Below are positions 27,601-36,791 of a DNA stretch of 64,000 bases, piece after piece. Origin of the DNA: Verrucomicrobiia bacterium (GTDB lineage Bacteria; Verrucomicrobiota; Verrucomicrobiia; Verrucomicrobiales; DEV007); assembly GCA_020439995.1 (NCBI GenBank), contig JAGROY010000122.1, positions 1 to 64,000 of the forward strand, read 5' to 3'. Numbering within the stretch: the stretch's first letter is position 1; each line of letters starts with the position of its first letter. The notes beneath the pieces are model-generated. The model had not been told where the DNA came from and did not search any database. It saw nothing but the letters and a program-made list of their open reading frames with translations. The position numbers were made by a program, and so were the translations under genes.

Positions 27601-30600
27601 GACAGCAAAGGACATGTGATGGAAGGCGGGCACGTTTTTGTTGTGAGGGGAGCGGGGTTCGACGGGCGCGAGTTTCGGTTCAGTCAGCTGGAGTTGATCC
27701 CGGACAAAGCGGAATACGCCCCGGGAGAAAAGCTAAAACTAATGATAAACGCCGAGCATGCAGACAGCACGGTGGCCCTGTTTGTTCGCCCGGCGGACGG
27801 CGCATATTCGAAGCCCGAGATCATCCGGCTCACGGGTAAAAGCACCGTTCACACGGTCGACATCGCGAAGGGCGATATGCCTAACTTTTTCATCGAGGCA
27901 TTCACCGTCCACGATGGAAAAGTCCGACATGCCGTGAGAGAAGTGATCGTTCCACCGGAGAAGCGGGTGCTGAATCTGGCCGTCGAACCATCAGAAGAAA
28001 TCTACAAGCCCGGCAGCAAGGCAAAGGTGAAGCTCCGGCTCACCGATCACGATGGCAAGCCCTTCGTTGGCACCACTGTGGTGAGCGTCTATGACAAAGC
28101 GCTGGAATACATTTCCGGCGGAGCCAATGTCCCGGACATTCGCGAGTTCTTCTGGAAGTGGCGGCGCAACCACTACACCCAGTCAGAAACCAATCTGATG
28201 AAGGCTTTCGGGAACCTGATACGACCGGGAACCGAAGGAATGCAAACCCTGGGTGTGTTTGGCAATGATGCGATCGATATGGATGGAGTGGTGATGGAAG
28301 GAAGTGGTCAAGCATTCGGGGGGGCGCGAATGATGAAATCGCGGATGGCCATGCCGATGTCTGCAGCAGCTCCAGCATCTGAAATGGTCGCTGATGCAGC
28401 CCCGGCATCGGTGGGAGGGTTTGAGTCAGGTGGCGACGGCGCACCGGATTCAACTCCTGAAGTTACCGTGCGCACCGATTTTGCCGACTCCGCATTCTGG
28501 ATCGCGACTCTTAACACCAACAAAGATGGCCATGCCGAAGTAGAGTGGGACATGCCGGACGATCTCACCACCTGGAAGATTCGCAGCTGGGCAATGGGCT
28601 CAGGCACACGGGTGGGCGAAGGCACTGCCGAAGTCATCACCAGCAAAGATCTGCTCGTGCGCTTGCAGGCGCCACGCTTCTTCGTCGAGAAGGATGAAGT
28701 CGTCGTGTCGGCGAATGTTCACAACTATCTCGATGCGGAACAGCTGGTGCAGGTATCGCTGGAAACCGACGGACAGACGATGGAGGCAATAGAGCGTTCC
28801 ACTTTGAACTCAGCCATCACCCTCACTAGCGGTGGCGAGCAGCGTGTCGACTGGCGAATGCGCGTGCTGCGCGAAGGCACTGCGATGCTGCGGGTGAAAG
28901 CAGTGGCCAGCGGCGATTCCGATGCCATGGAGATGGAGTTCCCGGTCTTTGTGCACGGCATGCTCAAGACCGACTCCTACAGCGGTGTGCTGCGACCGGA
29001 TGATGAAAGCGGCGAATTTGTGATCACCGTGCCCACCGAGCGCCGACCAGAGCAGAGTCGACTGGAGATTCGTTATTCTCCCACCCTTGCCGGGGCTATG
29101 GTGGACGCATTGCCCTACCTGATCGACTTTCCTTACGGTTGCACTGAGCAAACATTGAACCGCTTTGTACCGACCGTGATCACCCAGAAAGTGCTGAAAG
29201 ACATGGGACTCGACCTCGCTGCTATTCGCGACAAGCGCACCAATCTCAATGCACAGGAGATCGGCAATGACCAGGCGAGAGCGAAGCAATGGAAGCGCTT
29301 CGATCGCGAGCCAGTCTTCAGCGAAACCGAGGCCGCCAATTTGGCCAAGGACGGACTGGAGAAGCTGACCAACATGCAGAACTCCGATGGCGGCTGGGGC
29401 TGGTTCTACGGCACGCAGGAGCGCTCTTATCCGCATACCACCTCCGTCGTGGTGCACGGCCTGCAGGCAGCGCAGGAGGCCAGCCTGGCACTGGTTCCCG
29501 GAGTGCTCGAACGGGCTGTCGACTGGCTGAAGAACTACCAGGCCGCAGAGTTGCAAAAACTTAAAAACGCCCCGTCCGAAACCAAGCCGTGGAAGAACGA
29601 CGCCGACAACATTGACGCATTTGTCTACAGCGTTCTGGTCGACGCCGACGTCGTCGAGCTCGACATGATGAAGATGCTCTATCGCGATCGCACTAAGCTA
29701 ACCCCCTACTCGAATGCACTACTGGGCTACGCATTCGACAAGCACGGTCGCGATACTGAACGGGATATGATCCTCCGTAACCTTGAGCAATTCCTGGTCA
29801 TGGACGCCGAAAACCAAACTGCCTGTTTGAAGACAGGAAACCTCAATTGGTGGCACTGGTATGGCAGCGATATCGAGACACAGGCAGCCTACCTTCGGCT
29901 CTTGTCCCGCGTGAAGCCCAAAAGCCCTGAGGCAGCTGGCGTTGCCAAGTTCCTGATCAACAACCGCAAGAACGCGACTTATTGGACTTCGACACGCGAC
30001 ACCGCATTCTGCATCGAAGCCCTGGCCGGATTCATGCGCGCCAGTGGCGAGGACAAGCCGGACATGACGATCGAACTTTACGTCGATGGACAGAAACATC
30101 AGGAGGTAAAAATCGACCGCAGCAACCTGTTTCAGTTCGACAACAGCTTCATCCTGGAGGGCGATGCAGTGACCGCTGGCGAGCACACCGTTGAATTTCG
30201 AAAGCGCGGCACCGGCCCTCTTTACTACAACGCGTATCTCACCAACTTTACTCTCGAGGACAACATCACCAAGGCTGGTCTCGAAGTGAAAGTCGAACGG
30301 AGCTTCCGCAAGCTGACGCCAGTCGATCAGTCGGTCAAGGTTGGTGGTGCACGGGGACAGGCACTCGATCAGAAGGTAGAGAAATACGAAAAAACACTGA
30401 TCAAAAGCGGTGACTCCTTGAAGAGTGGTGACCTCGTTGAAGTAGAGTTGATTCTCGAGAGCAAGAACGACTACGAATACCTGATTTTCGAAGACATGAA
30501 GGCAGCCGGATTCGAAGCTGTCGACGTCCAGAGTGGCTACACCAACAACGGTCTTGGCGCCTACAGGGAGCTGCGTGACGAACGTGTCGCATTCTTTGTC

Positions 30601-30753
30601 CGACAGCTGCCAATGGGAAAACACAACCTCACCTATCGACTTCGCGCCGAGATCCCCGGTAAGTTCAGCGCCCTTCCAGCCAGGGCATCGGCCATGTATG
30701 CACCGGAACTGAAGGGCAACTCCGATGAAGCAAAGCTCGTGATCGAAGATTAA
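24658..30753 (+). CDS. Bacterial alpha-2-macroglobulin family protein with intact thioester
   Basis: A 2031-residue exported protein with a signal peptide at 1-23 and no lipobox. A helical TPR-like region (about 30-180) comes first, then A2M macroglobulin domains (RPVYRPGQEVKIKAWIRE near 637 marks MG2). An aromatic-rich insert sits at about 782-830 (PWDWMYGPGYWWFGYDYDR). A Met/Ala/Ser/Gly-rich low-complexity stretch lies at about 1205-1270, just before DSAFWIATLNTNKDGHAEVEW, the position of the protease bait region. The thioester motif CTEQ is intact (Cys1495, Gln1498) in FPYGCTEQTLNR. The protein should trap proteases in the periplasm or at the surface. The common partner gene pbpC is absent from the surroundings. 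Confidence 0.9.
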   Translation: MKPIFWTLAMIVSGLTVCLPASGQTAISADAMRTQAVKLQQEGNYKDALAVFQKLTLEIDSNADEPLASDLSAAFDCLMRLGQQAKVDALLEKAVKRHSTDWRLLWRAATLYQDVPHYGVIIDGDYQRGRGGRGQYVNTLERDRVRALQLFEQAMPLAEQSASEQLYRDLARLLQMNQGGGAWRFQVLTSTAELPDFGDPQGVNRSGAAPVDADGKPVYYAMPESWAAAKNDGERWRWALAKAGSASAAAAARSNLVHAQWLQQQFGVQTMAWGPRIASDVDANDTGRFAVHTLKESETIARLATGVQRFALPDEFNFIKILRTVAQNRADESSAQSAHDQLASIFENRRQYDKAAAVLVDAMETFGNVDHRQRRLKQITGNWGRFENSELGAAGQPAKLGFVFRNGTKASFRARSIDIESLVADVKAYLKSNPERLDWNKVQLDAIGYQILQDNYAKYVKDEVAKWDVDLHPREKHWDKRIDVITPLTKAGAYLVTGAMADGNASEIVVWLTDLALVKKNGDGGSHVFVCDAATGTPAPKANLAFFGYEVDYIQNRNNKQRRQANIKTREFAEFGGEDGQFFATGKRRFEDRYNWLITATTSDGKMGMLGFSGIWINQNGRGDQLNQTKVYTITDRPVYRPGQEVKIKAWIREVNYDLKDVSKFADKKATLIVNDPRGQKVIEKELRGDTYGGIDHVLMLTEGATLGNYSIQINGKQFGGYANFRVEEYKKPEFEVKVNAPTEPVSLGEKITAEIVANYYFGAPVVNATVKYKVMRSDHSANWYPTRPWDWMYGPGYWWFGYDYDRYPGWYRWGCIAPAPWWQPFASNPPELVMENEVAIGADGTVKIEIDTALAKELHGDTDHRYQITAEVVDESRRTIVGQGAVLVAREPFRVYGWTDRGHYETGDTISASFQARTLDGKGVAGKGTLRLLTITYNDAMEPQEKVVAEYDLEANEDGYANQKLSASEKGQYRLSYKLTDSKGHVMEGGHVFVVRGAGFDGREFRFSQLELIPDKAEYAPGEKLKLMINAEHADSTVALFVRPADGAYSKPEIIRLTGKSTVHTVDIAKGDMPNFFIEAFTVHDGKVRHAVREVIVPPEKRVLNLAVEPSEEIYKPGSKAKVKLRLTDHDGKPFVGTTVVSVYDKALEYISGGANVPDIREFFWKWRRNHYTQSETNLMKAFGNLIRPGTEGMQTLGVFGNDAIDMDGVVMEGSGQAFGGARMMKSRMAMPMSAAAPASEMVADAAPASVGGFESGGDGAPDSTPEVTVRTDFADSAFWIATLNTNKDGHAEVEWDMPDDLTTWKIRSWAMGSGTRVGEGTAEVITSKDLLVRLQAPRFFVEKDEVVVSANVHNYLDAEQLVQVSLETDGQTMEAIERSTLNSAITLTSGGEQRVDWRMRVLREGTAMLRVKAVASGDSDAMEMEFPVFVHGMLKTDSYSGVLRPDDESGEFVITVPTERRPEQSRLEIRYSPTLAGAMVDALPYLIDFPYGCTEQTLNRFVPTVITQKVLKDMGLDLAAIRDKRTNLNAQEIGNDQARAKQWKRFDREPVFSETEAANLAKDGLEKLTNMQNSDGGWGWFYGTQERSYPHTTSVVVHGLQAAQEASLALVPGVLERAVDWLKNYQAAELQKLKNAPSETKPWKNDADNIDAFVYSVLVDADVVELDMMKMLYRDRTKLTPYSNALLGYAFDKHGRDTERDMILRNLEQFLVMDAENQTACLKTGNLNWWHWYGSDIETQAAYLRLLSRVKPKSPEAAGVAKFLINNRKNATYWTSTRDTAFCIEALAGFMRASGEDKPDMTIELYVDGQKHQEVKIDRSNLFQFDNSFILEGDAVTAGEHTVEFRKRGTGPLYYNAYLTNFTLEDNITKAGLEVKVERSFRKLTPVDQSVKVGGARGQALDQKVEKYEKTLIKSGDSLKSGDLVEVELILESKNDYEYLIFEDMKAAGFEAVDVQSGYTNNGLGAYRELRDERVAFFVRQLPMGKHNLTYRLRAEIPGKFSALPARASAMYAPELKGNSDEAKLVIED

Positions 30754-30790
30754 GTTCTACGGTTGCTACGAATTCCGCTAGCCTTCAACC

Positions 30791-32200
30791 ATGCTGAATT
30801 TTTACGGTAATCGGGTACGCCATTGCGATGGTGTTTCCCGTCGTAGTTTTTTGAAGGCGGGTGCCATGGGGATCGGCGGGATGACTCTTGCAAACTTGTT
30901 GCAGGCGGAGGCGGCAACAGGCCGTGGCAGCTCGCAGAAAGCCATCATTAACATCCACCTGGACGGCGGCCCTCCGCAAATGGATCTCATTGATCCTAAG
31001 CCGGATGCGCCCGCTGAATACCGGGGAGAATTTGGCACAATCCGGACCAAAATTCCGGGATTTCACGTCACGGAATTGATGCCCAGGGTGGCGTCGATCG
31101 CCGACAAGTTCATCTTTCTGCGTTCTCTGGTCGGGGCCGCCAGCCTACACGATGGATTCCAGTGCCAGTCTGGATTCGATGCGAAAGAATTGTCAAATGT
31201 CGGAGGTCGCCCTGCGATGGGAGCCGTCCTCAACCGGCTCCTCGGCTCGCCAACAGATGCCGCGCCCGTTTTTGTCGACCTGATGCAGGGGCGGCCACTA
31301 GTACGCAACAGTGCGCGGCCAGGGTTTCTCGGCCCTGCTTACAGTCCGTTCAGACCAGACATTTCCGAAATGTTCCCCCGCGAGCTGGAGGAGGGAATGA
31401 AAGGCGAACTGCAGAATCTTGGTGCCGGGCACCAAGTCAGCTTGTCACTTGGGGACGGTATCGATGCCGGACGCCTCGACAGTCGCCTGACATTGCTCCA
31501 GGGACTGGATTCAGTGCAGAGATCCCTGGATGCCTCGGGCTCGATGGACGCCATGGATCGTTTCCACCAGCAGGCATACGGCATTCTCACATCCGGTCGG
31601 CTTGCCGAGGCGCTTGATTTGGACAAGGAGGATCCAAAAGTGCTCAACCGCTACACACCGGCGATGCAGGTATCAAAGCTGGCATCGTACACCAGCGAAG
31701 GCCCGCTGGCAGCCCGCAAATTGCTGCTCGCCAGGCGGCTGGTAGAAGCTGGCGTGCGTTGCGTGAGCGTCTCCATTAGCGACTTCGATACCCATTCGGA
31801 CAATTTCCCCCGCATTCGGCAACTCGGGCCGATCGTTGATCATGCGTTGTGGGCACTCGTCACCGATCTGGAAGAACGCGGGATGCTGGACGACGTGACC
31901 ATTGTTGCCTGGGGAGAATTCGGACGCACGCCTAAAGTGAATGCCGAGGGCGGGCGCGACCACTGGCCGCGCGTGGCGATGGGCATGCTGGCGGGCGGAG
32001 GGATGCAAACGGGTCAAGTCATCGGATCGACCGATCGCTACGCCGGAGAAGCAACTTCACGACCTGTGCACTACCAGGACGTGATTGCTACCCTCTACCA
32101 CAACATGGGGATCGCCCCTCGCTCCGTGACCATCAACGATCCCACTGGCCGACCGCAGTACCTTGTCGATCATGGCCAGGTGATTCGCGAAGTGATTTAA
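30791..32200 (+). CDS. DUF1501 family exported protein (Tat leader)
   Basis: A 469-residue protein with the leader GVSRRSFLKAGAMGIGGMTLA, a near-ideal Tat motif (SRRSFLK). Core marks are HLDGGPPQMDLIDPKP near residue 57, LARRLVEAGVRCVSVS, WGEFGRTPKVNAEGGRDHWP and the C-terminal YQDVIATLYHNMGI. It starts 37 bp after the alpha-2-macroglobulin gene. No DUF1549/1553 partner is adjacent. It belongs to the planctomycete-type subgroup, as does the copy at 17818; the first copy (482) is of the DUF1800-linked type. Confidence 0.9.
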   Translation: MLNFYGNRVRHCDGVSRRSFLKAGAMGIGGMTLANLLQAEAATGRGSSQKAIINIHLDGGPPQMDLIDPKPDAPAEYRGEFGTIRTKIPGFHVTELMPRVASIADKFIFLRSLVGAASLHDGFQCQSGFDAKELSNVGGRPAMGAVLNRLLGSPTDAAPVFVDLMQGRPLVRNSARPGFLGPAYSPFRPDISEMFPRELEEGMKGELQNLGAGHQVSLSLGDGIDAGRLDSRLTLLQGLDSVQRSLDASGSMDAMDRFHQQAYGILTSGRLAEALDLDKEDPKVLNRYTPAMQVSKLASYTSEGPLAARKLLLARRLVEAGVRCVSVSISDFDTHSDNFPRIRQLGPIVDHALWALVTDLEERGMLDDVTIVAWGEFGRTPKVNAEGGRDHWPRVAMGMLAGGGMQTGQVIGSTDRYAGEATSRPVHYQDVIATLYHNMGIAPRSVTINDPTGRPQYLVDHGQVIREVI

Positions 32201-32349
32201 GTGATTTGATTCATAGAACAACTCCTACGACGTCCTACCGGAGCGGAACGGGGCTTATTCTGGTTTTACGACAGGAATGACATCCCCCATTTCTTAACTT
32301 GCGCCATCTTCCATTCGTCTCCACAATGCCTCGAAAGAAGAGAAGAGGA

Positions 32350-35241
32350 ATGGAAGTAGAAAAATCCCCCCTGCATCGGAACCCCGCCCATGAGAGCAGG
32401 TCTAGAGAACTCTGTGGAACGTCACTTAGCCCACTGGCGCTTGCAGTCATTTCGTCAGCCCTGCTCGCTGGGCTAGCCCCGGTGGCAACTGCGGCTGAAG
32501 AACTCATTCCGCTGAACTCGGAATGGCAATACTACGACTCTCCTATGCCCCCGGCGGATCAGTGGATGAGTGCCGGCTTTGCTGCAAAGGCTGCCGATGG
32601 CTGGAAAACAGGGAACGCTCCATTTGCTGTGGATCTTCCGGATACGGCCACTCCGATTGCCAGCGACGGCGATGTTACTCCTACGACTTATTTCCGAACC
32701 GAATTTGACTTCGCGGATCCAGAAGCGTTGTCCAAGGCGGTCTGCTATGTTCGCGTGAACGATGGACTGGTCCTTTACTTGGACGGAGTTCTACTGGGCG
32801 CGTCTGGCGTGGAGCGCCCCAACGCCAATGACCCTGGAAACGTGGGGCATAATCCTGGCAGCTCATTCAGCCGGATGGAATTCCCGATTCCTGCCGGACT
32901 ACCTGCCGGTCGTCACACACTTGCCGCAGTCGTCTTTCAGAATCCTCAAGACCCGCAACGGATGGTCTTCGATCTCTCGCTGGTCAGCCTTGCCAGGGGA
33001 GCACTAACGGAAGTGCTGATCGAACCGCGCAAGGGCGATTGGAAGTATTTTGACAGAACCGAACTCCCAGCTTCGAATTGGAACTCACTCGAATTCAATG
33101 CCAGCAGTTGGAAGTCTGGCCCCGGTGTACTTGGTTATGGTGATCCTGACATTGCCACTACTCTCGATTTTGGCACTGATTCAGAGTCCCGCCCGATGAC
33201 CGCCTGGTTTCGCCGGGAATTCGAACTCACCGGGAAAGGTCGCACACCGGTGTGGATCGGTATCCAGTTCCTGCGCGACGACGGCGCGGTCATCTACATC
33301 AATGGAATCGAAATGGTTCGACAAAACATGCCGGACGGCCCCATCGATCCTTCAACCCCGGCGGTCGATACCCAGAATAACCATGACGAGATGGTTTACC
33401 ATTTTTTCCCAATCGACGGAAGCTACCTGCGTCCTGGCCGCAACGTCATTGCTGCAGAAGTGCATCAAGTGAAGCCGGACAGCACCGATTTGCGATTCGA
33501 TCTGGGTCTCGACGTCACCTTTGAACCCAAAGCATGGAAATGGAACTCTGCAGCCGTAGTCCAGCCGCCAAAGCAGATCAATCGTCACACCACTGAGCAA
33601 GCGACTAGCACAAACACCACAGATCCACCGAATCAACGATCAGCCAATGTCGTCAATGCAGGCGACAGCGCAGCGATTCAATCGGCAACACCCGCAGACT
33701 GGAAGGCAACGACCATTGCCATGCGCAGTTCTTCGGAAAAAGTTTATGAGGCAGGTGATCTGGATCAGGCCGCGAGGCGTTACGCTGCGAGCCGATGGGC
33801 GACAGAATTCGCGGGCGACGCCCGGGTTCTTGATCCCGCACTGAAGCAGTATCTGCTCAGCACTGATGCCACCACACTGTCTCTGGAGTATTTCGACCTT
33901 TTGAGTCCCCGGGACAATACCAGAAAAGTTTACACCATCCTCAATGACATCTTTACTGCTTCGCCAGTGGCCTTCAAAGCGTACGCGGGCCTCGCCTTCG
34001 CCATCAGCATTGTTTATGATCAGGCCCCTCCCGCGAACTGGCCCCACCATCAGGTTTCACAGTCCCTGCTGCCAAGGAAGCTTCCTGATCCTATTGAAGC
34101 ATTCCAATTCTGGAGCTCGACGGACCAGCGCGGCAAAACCCTGCATCCGCTCGACAAGCTCCAGCTGGAAGAACTCAAATACGTCGTTGATTCCCCGGTG
34201 TCGATTGCTGAGCTCCGCGCAGCACTGGGAGAGCACGCTCGCCTCAGTGGCATGGATGATCTTTATTCTGGAATCCGGTATGACACCCAGAGATTTGAAA
34301 CCGGCGTGTACGATTGGCCGCACACCAGCTACGATCTGGACACCATCAAAAAACTCGGTGGGATCTGTGTCGACCAGGCATACTTCACCACCACCGTGGC
34401 GAAAGCGCATGGCGTTCCGTCGATGCTGGTAAGCGGCGCTGGCCAGGAGGGTAACCACGCCTGGGTCGGATTCCTGAACAAGAAAAACTGGGACTTCAAT
34501 ACCGGTCGCTACCCGGAATCCAAGTTCGTCACCGGCACCATGTTTGATCCGCAAACCTGGGAGCAACCGACCGATCACGAAATCGCCTTTTTGAGCGAGC
34601 GCTTCAGAGGAACCCCCAAGTATCGGCAGTCGCGAGTGCACGGCCGATTTGCCCGGGAATTCTTCACCGATGGAGATGTGGCGGCAGCAGAAAAAGCTGC
34701 ACGCGCGGCAATCGACACGGAATCCCGCAATCTTGACGCCTGGACCATCCTGATGGACTGCCTGGCTGCGAGAAAGGCCCCGCGCTCCGAACGCGAAGCT
34801 GCGCTAGCCGACGCCGCCAAAGCATTCGGACGTTATGCAGATACCGAGTCCTACTTCCTCGAACAACTTGCCGCAAGCTACGCCGAGCAGGGAAAGACAA
34901 AGGAAGCTGAAAAACTGCGCGCCGGGATCATCCGCCGCAACAGAGAAGCCCGACCGGATCTGGCACTCGCTCAGGCGAAAGCTGAACTCGACAAGAAGAT
35001 CGAAACCGAGCCCGTGCAGGCACAGGTAGCGCACTACAAAAGCGTCATCAACCGCCTCGATGATGCCGGCCTCATCGCATTCTATTCCCTCACAGAACCA
35101 TTCCTGGCACACTTGGGACGCAAAGGCGAAACGGACGCCGCCCGCGACGTCCTCAAGTATACCAAAAGGCGTCTCAAATCATCCGGCGAAGGCCAGCTTG
35201 GCGAAGCATTGGATGGCTGGGACAAGCGGCTGCCAGATTGA
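32350..35241 (+). CDS. Exported transglutaminase-like protein with N-terminal jelly-roll modules
   Basis: About 964 residues from ATG 32350, which follows a purine-rich AGAAGAGAAGAGG; ATG 32326 or TTG 32299 are alternatives. A signal peptide is present (LALAVISSALLAGLAPVATAA). Two N-terminal beta-sandwich modules carry WQYYDS/WKYFDR and the pattern DDGAVIYINGIEM...EVHQ, shared with the giant at 49519. A transglutaminase-like core has all three residues: Cys673 (GGICVDQAYF), His703 (GNHAWVGF) and Asp715 (WDFNTGRY). TPR-like helices follow. Such cores may act as proteases or cross-linkers on surface proteins; no reaction can be assigned. It lies downstream of the DUF1501 gene. Confidence 0.75.
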   Translation: MEVEKSPLHRNPAHESRSRELCGTSLSPLALAVISSALLAGLAPVATAAEELIPLNSEWQYYDSPMPPADQWMSAGFAAKAADGWKTGNAPFAVDLPDTATPIASDGDVTPTTYFRTEFDFADPEALSKAVCYVRVNDGLVLYLDGVLLGASGVERPNANDPGNVGHNPGSSFSRMEFPIPAGLPAGRHTLAAVVFQNPQDPQRMVFDLSLVSLARGALTEVLIEPRKGDWKYFDRTELPASNWNSLEFNASSWKSGPGVLGYGDPDIATTLDFGTDSESRPMTAWFRREFELTGKGRTPVWIGIQFLRDDGAVIYINGIEMVRQNMPDGPIDPSTPAVDTQNNHDEMVYHFFPIDGSYLRPGRNVIAAEVHQVKPDSTDLRFDLGLDVTFEPKAWKWNSAAVVQPPKQINRHTTEQATSTNTTDPPNQRSANVVNAGDSAAIQSATPADWKATTIAMRSSSEKVYEAGDLDQAARRYAASRWATEFAGDARVLDPALKQYLLSTDATTLSLEYFDLLSPRDNTRKVYTILNDIFTASPVAFKAYAGLAFAISIVYDQAPPANWPHHQVSQSLLPRKLPDPIEAFQFWSSTDQRGKTLHPLDKLQLEELKYVVDSPVSIAELRAALGEHARLSGMDDLYSGIRYDTQRFETGVYDWPHTSYDLDTIKKLGGICVDQAYFTTTVAKAHGVPSMLVSGAGQEGNHAWVGFLNKKNWDFNTGRYPESKFVTGTMFDPQTWEQPTDHEIAFLSERFRGTPKYRQSRVHGRFAREFFTDGDVAAAEKAARAAIDTESRNLDAWTILMDCLAARKAPRSEREAALADAAKAFGRYADTESYFLEQLAASYAEQGKTKEAEKLRAGIIRRNREARPDLALAQAKAELDKKIETEPVQAQVAHYKSVINRLDDAGLIAFYSLTEPFLAHLGRKGETDAARDVLKYTKRRLKSSGEGQLGEALDGWDKRLPD

Positions 35242-35262
35242 TGGCTGCCGCTTGCCTGCTGC

Positions 35263-36633
35263 TCAAACCTTCCAGGGATCACGGTAGTCGCGGGTGAGCC
35301 ATTTTGGATCACCGGTGCCTTCTGTGAACGTATTCGTCGCCGGGTCCCACTTGATCGTTTGACCGTGGTAGTAGGCGAGATTCATCAAGTGACAACAGAT
35401 GGCGCTGCGACCGCCTACCCCCTCATGAGTGATCGGCTTCTTGCGCGTTTCAACACATGTGAGGAAATCGCGCAGGTGATTATCGCTGCGGTACAACTGA
35501 ATTTTCGGTGCCTCGCCAAGGAAATCCTTCTCGGCTTTCTGTAGCTGTGAGTCAAGCGACACCCGGTCTTCGCGACTCAAGAAGCGCGCTTTTGTCTCCC
35601 CCTTATGCACAAAGTGAAACCGTCCCCGAGTGACTTCCACTTCTCCTTCCGTGCCAAAGAAGTGGACTCCAATGCCGCCGCCGTGGGTAACCGTCACGCC
35701 ATTGGCATAAACAAGGGTAGCACCGCGCTTGGCACCTTTTTCGGCAGGTGGCCGCGACTCCACTGGTCCGCTCGCATCCATCCCAAGTCCCCACTGGGCA
35801 ATGTCCAGATGGTGAGCACCCCAGTCAGTGACCATTCCGCCACCAAATTCACGGTAGTCGCGCCAGCTCGGAAAATGATCATGCACACCGCGCGGGCTGA
35901 GGATCGAATTGTAGGGACGCATCGGCGCCGGACCTACCCACATGTTCCAGTCCAGCCCTGCCTCCATTTCCTCTTCGGGCAAATCACACGGAATTCCGGG
36001 GTCGCCAAAATTGCACTCGACCCGTTCGACTTTCCCGATGTGCCCGTTCAGCACCAGCTCGCACGCCACGCGAAACTCTTTCATCGACCGCTGCATGGAA
36101 CCAGTCTGCAGAACACGCCCGTTCTCATCGACCGCGTTCATTACCTCGATGGCCTCGTGGATATTGTGAGTCAGCGGTTTCTCGCAATAGACGTCCTTGC
36201 CTGAGCGCAGAGCCGCCAGAGTGATAATGGCATGCCAGTGATCAGGCGTGGCGATACAGACGGCATCGATATCATCCCTCGCAATCATTTCACGAAAATC
36301 CACGTAGGCCTCGCATCCGGCCCAGCCCTCGGGCACCTTGCCGTCCTCTGCGTAGTAGTCCCGCACGGTTTTAAGCGCATGCTCACGGCGGGTAGTGTCC
36401 ACATCGCAGACCGCGACAACACTGACATCTGGCTGCCGGATAAAGTTTCTCATTAAGCCGCCGTTTTGCTTCCCTACCCCGATGAATCCCATCGTGAGCC
36501 TCTTACTGGCAGCCTTTTCCTGAGTAAATCCCAGTTGTGGAACAATCAATGGAGCTGATCCTGTAAGCGCTGCGGCCCGAATGAAGCGGCGACGTGAAAT
36601 CGCCGGACGAAAATCAGTAGAGGGTTCGTTCAT
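35263..36633 (-). CDS. Gfo/Idh/MocA family oxidoreductase, Tat-exported
   Basis: A 456-residue protein with a twin-arginine leader (AISRRRFIRAAALTGSAPLIV), so this NAD(P)-dependent enzyme is probably exported already loaded with cofactor. The Rossmann start is MGFIGVGKQNGGLM, followed by VVAVCDVD. EKPLTHNIHEA is the conserved catalytic-lysine motif, and DWGAHHLDIAQWGLGMD gives the second active-site His/Asp block. Family members oxidise or reduce sugars and inositols; Tat-targeted versions are very common in Planctomycetes and Verrucomicrobia. It converges on the transglutaminase-like gene (21 bp) and is divergent from the AsmA-like gene. Substrate unknown. Confidence 0.9.
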   Translation of the reverse strand: MNEPSTDFRPAISRRRFIRAAALTGSAPLIVPQLGFTQEKAASKRLTMGFIGVGKQNGGLMRNFIRQPDVSVVAVCDVDTTRREHALKTVRDYYAEDGKVPEGWAGCEAYVDFREMIARDDIDAVCIATPDHWHAIITLAALRSGKDVYCEKPLTHNIHEAIEVMNAVDENGRVLQTGSMQRSMKEFRVACELVLNGHIGKVERVECNFGDPGIPCDLPEEEMEAGLDWNMWVGPAPMRPYNSILSPRGVHDHFPSWRDYREFGGGMVTDWGAHHLDIAQWGLGMDASGPVESRPPAEKGAKRGATLVYANGVTVTHGGGIGVHFFGTEGEVEVTRGRFHFVHKGETKARFLSREDRVSLDSQLQKAEKDFLGEAPKIQLYRSDNHLRDFLTCVETRKKPITHEGVGGRSAICCHLMNLAYYHGQTIKWDPATNTFTEGTGDPKWLTRDYRDPWKV

Positions 36634-36791
36634 TCACGTGGACTAGCGGAAATCCATTCTCCATGCAAGGACAACATCCGAGCTTCGGCGCAATCCCCGC
36701 ACGATCTCTGCCGCTTCCGGAATGCTCCCTGGCAGACTCCTCGAAAATTCAAGTAAGCGACGACCAGAAGGCTGTGCTAGTCTAACAGTCG

